The notes under the pieces are model-generated. The model saw only the letters and a program-made list of their open reading frames with translations. It was not told the DNA's origin and made no database searches. Shown piece after piece: positions 1 through 4,944 of a stretch of DNA of 6,585 nucleotides. Both the position numbers and the translations under genes were made by a program. Within the stretch, counting starts at the first letter, position 1. Every line of letters begins with the position of its first letter. Origin of the DNA: Propionibacteriaceae bacterium (lineage in GTDB: Bacteria > Actinomycetota > Actinomycetes > Propionibacteriales > Propionibacteriaceae); contig JAUMYR010000143.1 in NCBI GenBank assembly GCA_030528545.1, positions 1 to 6,585 of the forward strand, given 5' to 3'.

Positions 1-254
1 ACCGGGCGAACGACCCCGCCATCGAGTTGAGCGGCGGTGAGCGCCGCCGCGTCGCCATCGCCCGCGCCATGTACCGGCGGGCCTCTATCATCTTCGCCGA
101 CGAACCGACGGCCTCCCTTGATGAGCACAACCGCTCCATCGTGCAAGACCTGCTCCTCGCCGAGGCCCAGCGCACCTGCACCGTGGTGATCGCCACGCAC
201 GACCTGACGCTCGCCTCCGCCTGCGACAAGACCATTCAGTTGCCCTCCCGTTGA
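1..254 (+). CDS. ABC transporter ATP-binding protein, C-terminal part (5' end outside window)
   Basis: The reading frame is open from base 3 and stops at TGA 252-254, giving 83 visible residues. They contain the second half of an ABC nucleotide-binding domain in the right order: signature motif LSGGE (bases 27-41), Walker B with catalytic glutamate (IIFADEP), D-loop (TASLD) and switch histidine (ATHD). Such domains hydrolyse ATP at the inner face of the membrane to drive a transporter. The compact end, only about 20 residues after the H-loop, suits the small LolD/MacB/FtsE-type ATPases that pair with a separate permease. This subtype is inferred, because Walker A and the permease lie outside the window. 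The LSGGE leucine codon is TTG, but the frame continues upstream, so TTG is not the start. The gene converges on the MFS gene with 18 bases between stops. Substrate unknown. Confidence 0.9.
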   Translation, partial: RANDPAIELSGGERRRVAIARAMYRRASIIFADEPTASLDEHNRSIVQDLLLAEAQRTCTVVIATHDLTLASACDKTIQLPSR

Positions 255-272
255 GCGGGCCGGGGTCTCGGG

Positions 273-1647
273 TCAGGTGCTCGTCCGCACGGGTGCGGGA
301 AGGCTGTCCTGGAGTGCCCGGATGCTGCGCGTCCGGGGAATGACGGCCGAGATGCAGGCCAGCAGCACCCCGATAATCATGAAGATGAAACCGATGCCCC
401 GGGACTCACCGACGCCGATAAACCTGCCGAGGGAACCGGCCAGCGCCCCGCCCTCGCGGAGCATCGGGTTGAACACCACATCGGCCAGGAAACCCGACAC
501 CGCATAGGCCACCACATACCCGAACTGGGAGATCAGCCCCATCAGCCCCCAGACCTTGCCCTGCGTCTCGTTGGGTATCGCAGACCTCACCAGCACCTCA
601 ATAACCGTATTGACCGGCGGCAGGATCATGAAGAAACCAAAGGAGAGCACACCGATCGCTAGCACGTTGGGAATGGCGCCAAGGAAGAACACCAACACGC
701 CACCACCGGCCAGGCACCAGGCGATCCAGCCGAGATAAGAACCCTTCATGCTGAATACACCGATCAGGAGGCTGGTCACGATCATGCCAACCGCCGCGAT
801 CGAGCGGACGAAACCGAGGGTGGTCTCGTCCGCCAGATCCAGAACCATGGGAGTCAGAAGAGTCTGCAAAAACCCCATCAGGAACGTGATGAGGGTGATG
901 AGCAGCATCAGCGCCATGATCCCCGGGCTGCGGCGCAGGAACCGCAGCCCCTGGACGAAATCGGCCCACAGGCTCACGCTCGGCTTACGAGCCGGGGTCT
1001 TGATCGTCCGCCAGACCAGCACCATGGCGCCGGTGGTGACCACCATCGTCGCGATGTCGATCGTCAGGATCGCCGTGATACCGAAACTGGCCATGAGAAG
1101 CCCCGCGATGGCCGGAGAGAGCAGATACTGGGACGCCGCGGCCAGCTGGACGAGCCCACCAGCCCTGGCGTACTGCTCCGGGGTGAGCAGATCGGTAACA
1201 GTCGCCCGATAGGCGGGATCCATCACCGAACTAAAGACCGAGCTGATCGCCGCACAAAGACAAATCACCCCGACGCTAGCCGTCCCGGTATGGAAGGCGA
1301 ACAGCATGGCCAACAGCCCAAGGGCCGATAGGGAATCCCCCCAGAATCATCAGAAGACGCCGGTCGAACCGGTCGGCAAGCACCCCACCGAACGGGCCGA
1401 GCAGCAGCGACGGCAGGAAGGCGGCCATGGTCACCAGCGCCACCGACGTCGTCAGACCCGACTGCTGGTAGACATGGACGCCGAGCCCGAAGGCCGTGAG
1501 CCCATTGCCGATCCGGGCCACGAGCTGAGCCACCCAGATCGTCATGAACGCCCGGAAGTTACGGGCTGTCGTGGCCTCATCGGCCTGCGGCGCCGCGGGA
1601 TCGGCGATCCCCTGTGCCCCTCCGGGGGCCGGGACCTCTTGTTTCAC
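273..1647 (-). pseudogene. MFS transporter (EntS/MFS_3-like exporter), frame broken by one base
   Basis: Two overlapping minus-strand frames together make one 12-helix-type major facilitator protein. The N-terminal part (from 1647) has a hydrophilic leader of about 30 residues, two membrane segments and the loop motif GGVLADRFDRR, typical of the helix 2-3 loop in drug or siderophore exporters. After MILG the frame runs into unrelated sequence and stops at 1276. The homologous continuation (SLSALGLLAMLF, then further hydrophobic helices to PVRTST) lies in the next frame, ending at 273. Removing one base from the six-C run at 1337-1342 joins them as MILGDSLSALGLL, giving 457 residues, a normal length for the family. 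The start chosen is GTG at 1647, with AGGAGAGG 7 bases upstream. An earlier in-frame GTG at 1671 lies before that site. If intact, the protein would sit in the cytoplasmic membrane and export a small molecule by proton antiport. It may be a real pseudogene or a sequencing error; the family call is firm and the substrate is unknown. Confidence 0.85.
1337..1342. other. Six-C homopolymer, probable single-base frameshift site
   Basis: On the coding (minus) strand this is a run of six G after CT. With six G the reading is ILGGFPIGPW and terminates 60-odd bases on. With five G it reads ILGDSLSALGLL and enters the long downstream frame. The total span 273-1647 is 1375 bases, exactly one more than a multiple of three, which fits a single inserted base. 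Confidence 0.75.
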
Positions 1648-1654
1648 AGGCCAT

Positions 1655-1662
1655 CCTCTCCT
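1655..1662 (-). promoter_or_regulatory. Ribosome binding site of the MFS gene
   Basis: AGGAGAGG on the minus strand, 7 bases before GTG at 1647. It decides between this start and the in-frame GTG at 1671, which lies 5' of the site. An ATG right after the site is out of frame. Confidence 0.65.
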
Positions 1663-1957
1663 GATCGGCACGAACTCTCACGGCACCGGGAACCCTGACC
1701 AGAGCCCGGGCCGTGGGGCGAAGGGCACGCCACTGCCAGGCACCCGGCATCCCACAATCGCGGATTCCATAACACGTTCACTGTCACACCATCCTCGTGG
1801 CCGCGGGGGTCAGGGCCCCGAACCGGCGGTGTCCTGGACTCGCAGCGCGACATGTTCTCACAACCTGGCTATGACGGACAGCCGCGCAACACCGGGAGAT
1901 ATCGCCCAGGCTAGGGAAAAACGCCGTGTGAAAGCAGCACAAGGCCGAGCGGTGTGG

Positions 1958-1973
1958 CCGGAGCGTCCTCCGG
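1958..1973 (-). terminator. Hairpin downstream of the oxidoreductase gene, probable terminator
   Basis: Six-base G/C-rich arms (CCGGAG and CTCCGG) flank a four-base loop. The hairpin starts 27 bases after the oxidoreductase stop on the minus strand. Flanking GGCC sequences on both sides could extend the stem past a small bulge. No T-run follows directly, which is common in actinobacterial terminators; a T5 run occurs about 40 bases further. It would end the merR-oxidoreductase transcript before the MFS gene. Confidence 0.4.
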
Positions 1974-2000
1974 ATCGGCCAGGCCGCGCCCCGGCCCGGG

Positions 2001-2972
2001 TCAGCCGATGTCGACGAGGACCTTGCCCTGTCCGTGTCCGGTCTCGACTAGGGCATGCGCCTTGGCGATCTCGGCGAGCGGGAACCGCGTCCGGATGATC
2101 GGGACCAATTGACCGCGTTCGACCATGTCCGCCAGCGCGTCCAGGCCCGCACGGCTGGGCTTCACGGACATGAAGGAGATGGTGGGACCGGGCAGGATCT
2201 TGGTGAGGAAGCTCACGGGCATACCGGCAGGCGAGATCGTGAGCAGACGGCCCGAGGGCACGACGACGCCGCGCAACGGCCACAGGTTCTTCCCCGTGGT
2301 GTCGAATACCGCCTGGTAGCGGCCCGCCAGCTTCGGCCACTCCACGGCGTCCGGGTCGAACCGGGATTCGGCTCCCAGCCGCCGCAGCAGGTCCTCGTGC
2401 CGCGCCGAACTGATGGTGTCCACGATCGCGCCGCGCGCCCGGGCCACCTGGACCGCGACGCTCCCCACGCCCCCGGCTCCGCCCACGATGAGCAGGCGAG
2501 AGTCCGGCCCGACGCCGAGCTCCTCCATCGCCTGCCAGGCCGTGACACCGGCGAGGGGAAGCGCGGCAAGATCGGCCAGTTCCCGTGACGCGGGGGCCAC
2601 GGCCGCGAGGGCAGCGTCCACGACGATCTGGGACGCGGCGGTGCCCTGCTTGCCCAGCCGGTCGGTGCCGAGGAACCCCCACACGCACTGTCCGAGCTCG
2701 AAACCGCTGACCTGCGGGTCGACACCGACTACTTCGCCAGCGAAATCCAGGCAGGTGGGTTGCGGCAATTGGCGTCCTGACAGGACCTTGCTCCGGCCAG
2801 CACGCGCCTCGGCGTCGATCCGGTTGACGCTGACAGCCGTCACCTTCACCACGAGGTCGCCCGGCCCGGCCGCCGGGGCGGGCACCTCCACGATGCGCAA
2901 CACCTCCGGTGGGCCGAAGCTCTGGTACTGCGCAGCCAGTACAGCTCTCTGCTCAGGGGTTTCATTCTGCAT
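2001..2972 (-). CDS. NADPH-dependent medium-chain oxidoreductase (quinone oxidoreductase / enoyl reductase-like, zinc-independent)
   Basis: A 323-residue protein of the medium-chain dehydrogenase/reductase superfamily. Its GroES-like N-terminal half shows the family patterns FGPPEVLRIVEVPAP (about 19-33) and VSVNRIDAEARAG (about 47-59). A Rossmann fold follows, with the nucleotide motif VGGAGGVGSVAVQVAR at about 163-178. The C-terminal part ends in GQGKVLVDIG, the usual closing strand. Zinc-binding cysteine and histidine ligands are absent: only two cysteines are visible (74, 96) and there is no lobe of four cysteines. It should therefore reduce a double bond or quinone rather than oxidise an alcohol. 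ATG at 2972 is chosen because AAGGAAG lies 8 bases upstream; the GTG at 2981 would overlap that site. The gene starts 11 bases inside the 3' end of the MerR gene, so it is probably translationally coupled to it. A role as a trans-acting enoyl reductase for the neighbouring polyketide genes is possible but only inferred from position. Confidence 0.9.
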   Translation of the reverse strand: MQNETPEQRAVLAAQYQSFGPPEVLRIVEVPAPAAGPGDLVVKVTAVSVNRIDAEARAGRSKVLSGRQLPQPTCLDFAGEVVGVDPQVSGFELGQCVWGFLGTDRLGKQGTAASQIVVDAALAAVAPASRELADLAALPLAGVTAWQAMEELGVGPDSRLLIVGGAGGVGSVAVQVARARGAIVDTISSARHEDLLRRLGAESRFDPDAVEWPKLAGRYQAVFDTTGKNLWPLRGVVVPSGRLLTISPAGMPVSFLTKILPGPTISFMSVKPSRAGLDALADMVERGQLVPIIRTRFPLAEIAKAHALVETGHGQGKVLVDIG

Positions 2973-3633
2973 GGCAGACACTTCCTTCTCTCACGGGAGT
3001 TGAGGCCGGGAGCCGGTCGGCGAGTTCCCGGTGAGCCAGCCGTCGCAGCCCGACCAGGATCGGGTCATAGATCGCGGTGCCGAGCACCGCGGCCCGGGCA
3101 GCCTGGCTCGGGGATTCCAGCGGCAGGCAGTTGAAGTCGGCTTCAGCGCACTCGCGAGCCGCACGGGCGTAGGCGTCTAGGTGTTCGGCGTCCATACCGA
3201 CACCGCACTCGTCGGCCAACGCGATCGCGGCGAGGAGCTGGTTGACATAGGGCACATCGAGCAGCTCGTCAAACCCGGCACGGGCCAGGGTTGCGCGCGC
3301 CTCGGTCAGGTCGGCGTCGGGGGCGTCCCGGGCGCCTGCCAGCGGCAGCATCACGGTCACGCCGGTCATCAGGGCGGCCGGGCTCTGCGTCGGGTCACGC
3401 ACCAGGTCGAGGACCTGACGGACCTGGCGGATCGACAGCCCGACGACATGCACCAACCCGCGGATGAGCCGGAGCTGGTCAATGGTCTCCGCACCATCAG
3501 CCTCAAGGTCCTGGCTGGACCGGATCAGCCCTTCCCGGATGTAGTACTTGATCGTCGCGATCGAGACACCGGATCGCTGCGACAACACCGAGATGGGTAG
3601 GGGTTCTCCCCGTCGAGTCACTCTCACCACCAT
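2962..3633 (-). CDS. MerR-family transcriptional regulator
   Basis: A 223-residue protein with an N-terminal MerR winged helix-turn-helix. PISVLSQRSGVSIATIKYY (about 12-31) is the recognition region, followed by IREGLI, and a second helical part (IDQLRLIRGLVHVVGLSIRQVRQVLDL, about 51-77) matches the MerR wing and linker. The C-terminal 140 residues are mostly helical, of a kind seen in actinobacterial MerR proteins, with no effector domain I recognise and no metal-binding cysteine pair, so a small-molecule or product signal is more likely than a metal. The ATG at 3633 has no ribosome binding site. A -10-like TACTAT ends 6 bases before it, pointing to a leaderless mRNA. Two related dyads lie in the divergent region with the oxoamine synthase gene, so the protein probably controls both directions. 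It shares an operon with the oxidoreductase gene (11-base overlap). Confidence 0.9.
   Translation of the reverse strand: MVVRVTRRGEPLPISVLSQRSGVSIATIKYYIREGLIRSSQDLEADGAETIDQLRLIRGLVHVVGLSIRQVRQVLDLVRDPTQSPAALMTGVTVMLPLAGARDAPDADLTEARATLARAGFDELLDVPYVNQLLAAIALADECGVGMDAEHLDAYARAARECAEADFNCLPLESPSQAARAAVLGTAIYDPILVGLRRLAHRELADRLPASTPVREGSVCHAE
2981..2988 (-). promoter_or_regulatory. Ribosome binding site of the oxidoreductase gene, inside merR-type gene
   Basis: GAAGGAAG on the minus strand lies 8 bases before ATG at 2972 and within the last codons of the MerR gene. It supports ATG at 2972 over GTG at 2981, whose first base is the last base of this site. Confidence 0.55.
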
Positions 3634-3635
3634 GA

Positions 3636-3656
3636 GTAGATAGTAGCACTCTCTAC
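3636..3656. promoter_or_regulatory. Operator dyad next to the MerR gene start (site 2)
   Basis: Imperfect palindrome with arms GTAGATAGT and ACTCTCTAC (8 of 9 pairs) around AGC. Read on the minus strand it matches the site at 3700-3720 at 18 of 21 positions. It begins 2 bases upstream of the MerR start codon and covers the candidate -10 element, so binding should repress the regulator's own promoter. Confidence 0.65.
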
Positions 3657-3669
3657 AAATAAATGACAG
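3640..3669 (-). promoter_or_regulatory. Candidate promoter of the MerR-oxidoreductase operon
   Basis: On the minus strand, CTGTCA (3669-3664) and TACTAT (3645-3640) are spaced 18 bases apart. The -10 element ends 6 bases before ATG 3633, so transcription would begin at or next to the start codon and the message would be leaderless. The match to consensus is moderate. Confidence 0.5.
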
Positions 3670-3696
3670 CTATACAGGGGCCCATCCGCTGAAGCT

Positions 3697-3723
3697 CTCA
3701 TAGATAGTGCTACTATCTATGAG
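3697..3723. promoter_or_regulatory. Perfect 12-base dyad operator upstream of the oxoamine synthase gene (site 1)
   Basis: Arms CTCATAGATAGT and ACTATCTATGAG are perfect reverse complements around the three-base spacer GCT (27 bases in all). The core recurs, inverted and slightly degenerate, at 3636-3656. The A/T-rich arms stand out from the GC-rich surroundings. It is the likely main binding site of the divergent MerR-type regulator. Confidence 0.75.
3711..3716 (+). promoter_or_regulatory. Candidate -10 element of the oxoamine synthase operon
   Basis: TACTAT lies within the perfect dyad and is identical to the -10 proposed for the divergent promoter. It implies a start near 3723 and a leader of about 30 bases containing GGAG (3744-3747), 5 bases before ATG 3753. 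No good -35 is seen 16-19 bases upstream, so the promoter may be weak or need an activator. Confidence 0.4.
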
Positions 3724-3752
3724 GACGTCAGCCACAGAAGCCTGGAGCCCCC

Positions 3753-4943
3753 ATGATCAACACCAACTACGCAAACCGCTTCCACGAAGTCTCGATAGCC
3801 GTCCGAGAAGGCATGGCGAGCGGCAACTATCCATACGGACAGGCCTTCGCCAGCGCCCAACGCAACACTGCGAGCCTCCCCACCGGAGACCCCGTGATCA
3901 TGCTGACGTCCAACAACTACCTCGGGCTCAGCGTCGACGCCGAAGTGCTCGCCGCGGCTCAACGCGTCCTGCAGCAGTACGGGCTGTCGACTTGCGGTGC
4001 CCGGCTACACAACGGCACCACGCTGCTGCACCGGGAGTTCGAGCAAGAACTCGCTGGATGGCTGGGTTTCGACGACGCCGTGCTGTTCAGCTCCGGTTTC
4101 CTCGCCAACGTGGCGCCTCTATCAGCCCTCGGCGGACCCGGCGTGGTCTACATCGCAGATCAGCTCAATCACCAGAGCATCGCCGACGGCTGCGCGCAAT
4201 CCGGCGCAGACCTCCGGATCTTCCCCCACAACGACCTCATCAAGCTGGAGTACATCCTGCGGCGCAGCCAGAAGTACGAGTCCCGGCTCGTAGTAGTCGA
4301 TGGCGTCTACTCCATGGACGGCGATCTGGCGCCTCTGGCAGACATTCAGGAACTGTGCCAGCACTACGACGCTCTCCTCATGGTCGATGACGCGCATGGC
4401 ATCGGCGTCTTCGGGGAGACGGGCCGCGGCAGTTGCGAGCACTTCGGGCTCAAACCCGACATCCTCATGGGAACACTCAGCAAGTCCTTCGGCTCTTCAG
4501 GCGGATTCATCGCCGCCAACCGTGAACTCTGCGACTACGTCAGGCACTCCGCCCACGGCTACATCTTCAATGCCAGCCCGCCGCCGGTCCTCATCGGTGG
4601 CGCGCTCGCGGCACTCCAGGCCATCCGCACCCGGCCCGAGCTGCGTCAGCGGCTCTGGGCCAACACCATTGCTTTCCGCCAAGGATTGATCGATCAAGGG
4701 TTCGCCATTGAATCGGGAGTCGCCCCGATCGTTCCGATTCCCGTGGGCGACGACCAGCTGGCCATGCAGATGACACGCCAGATGCGGGACCGAGGCGTCT
4801 TCTTGTCGGTCGCCGCGTTTCCCGCCGTCCCCAGGGGAAAGAGCCGGTTCCGCGCCACTGTGACAGCAATCCTGGAGGACCGCGACCTCGACCATGCCAT
4901 CTCCGTGATCAGTACCACCGCCCGCGAGAAGGGGATCATCTGA
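3753..4943 (+). CDS. PLP-dependent alpha-oxoamine synthase (AONS / serine palmitoyltransferase / CqsA-like)
   Basis: A complete 396-residue fold-type I PLP enzyme of the alpha-oxoamine synthase family, which condenses an acyl-CoA or acyl-ACP with an amino acid, releasing CO2 and leaving an alpha-aminoketone. Visible family marks in order: SNNYLGLS (53-60); NGTTLLHREFE (87-97); SSGFLANV (113-120); NHQSI with the ring-stacking His140; VYSMDGD (185-191); VDDAHGIGVFG, with Asp212 and His215 matching Asp204 and His207 of E. coli BioF; and TLSKSFGSSGGF, with Lys244 as the cofactor-binding lysine. All catalytic residues are present and the length is normal for the family. ATG 3753 is preceded by GGAG. 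The stop lies one base before the start of the acyltransferase-ACP gene, so the two are surely co-transcribed. That pairing argues against a biotin role (no other bio gene is seen) and for chain release in a polyketide or fatty-acyl pathway. Amino acid and acyl partner are unknown. A carnitine-type or threonine-pathway (Kbl) role is less likely from this context. Confidence 0.92.
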   Translation: MINTNYANRFHEVSIAVREGMASGNYPYGQAFASAQRNTASLPTGDPVIMLTSNNYLGLSVDAEVLAAAQRVLQQYGLSTCGARLHNGTTLLHREFEQELAGWLGFDDAVLFSSGFLANVAPLSALGGPGVVYIADQLNHQSIADGCAQSGADLRIFPHNDLIKLEYILRRSQKYESRLVVVDGVYSMDGDLAPLADIQELCQHYDALLMVDDAHGIGVFGETGRGSCEHFGLKPDILMGTLSKSFGSSGGFIAANRELCDYVRHSAHGYIFNASPPPVLIGGALAALQAIRTRPELRQRLWANTIAFRQGLIDQGFAIESGVAPIVPIPVGDDQLAMQMTRQMRDRGVFLSVAAFPAVPRGKSRFRATVTAILEDRDLDHAISVISTTAREKGII

Positions 4944-4944
4944 A

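Larger units (their letters stand above)
1648..2000. other. Non-coding stretch between MFS gene and oxidoreductase gene
   Basis: These 353 bases lie between the MFS start and the oxidoreductase stop, both genes reading leftward. Apart from the MFS ribosome binding site and the hairpin at 1958-1973, I see no convincing gene, RNA gene or repeat. Open frames here are short or run out of phase from the neighbouring genes and match no family I recognise. A promoter for the MFS gene should lie here, but I found no clear -10/-35 pair. No copy of the operator found upstream of the MerR gene is present. Confidence 0.5.

Noticed and set aside
246..259. CCCG/CGGG hairpin at the ABC gene stop
   Set aside because: Only four pairs, as expected by chance at this GC content.
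285..298. CCGCAC/GTGCGG inverted repeat near the end of the MFS gene as a bidirectional terminator
   Set aside because: The full arms leave a loop of only two bases, the stem would be about five pairs, it lies in coding sequence and there is no T-run.
1645..1671. GTG at 1671 as the MFS start
   Set aside because: The clear ribosome binding site at 1655-1662 lies downstream of it and is well spaced for GTG 1647.
1741..1800. Possible promoter for the MFS gene on the minus strand (GTGAAC and GATTGT, about 16 bases apart)
   Set aside because: Both hexamers match consensus poorly and nothing else supports the site.
1544..2098. Plus-strand open frame across the non-coding gap, including a stretch beginning MTDSRATPGDIAQAREK
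   Set aside because: It overlaps the MFS start and the oxidoreductase end on the other strand, has no clear ribosome binding site before the internal ATG, and matches nothing I know. Too weak to call a gene.
1858..2688. Long minus-strand open frame of 276 codons
   Set aside because: Out-of-phase shadow of the oxidoreductase gene. Its composition is dominated by Arg, Gly and Pro with no recognisable domain.
2979..2981. GTG at 2981 as the oxidoreductase start
   Set aside because: It overlaps the AAGGAAG site that is properly spaced for ATG 2972.
3753..4943. Assignment as biotin-pathway bioF or threonine-pathway kbl
   Set aside because: No bioA, bioB, bioD or tdh gene is near. The coupling to an AT-ACP gene points to a secondary pathway, so no symbol is given.
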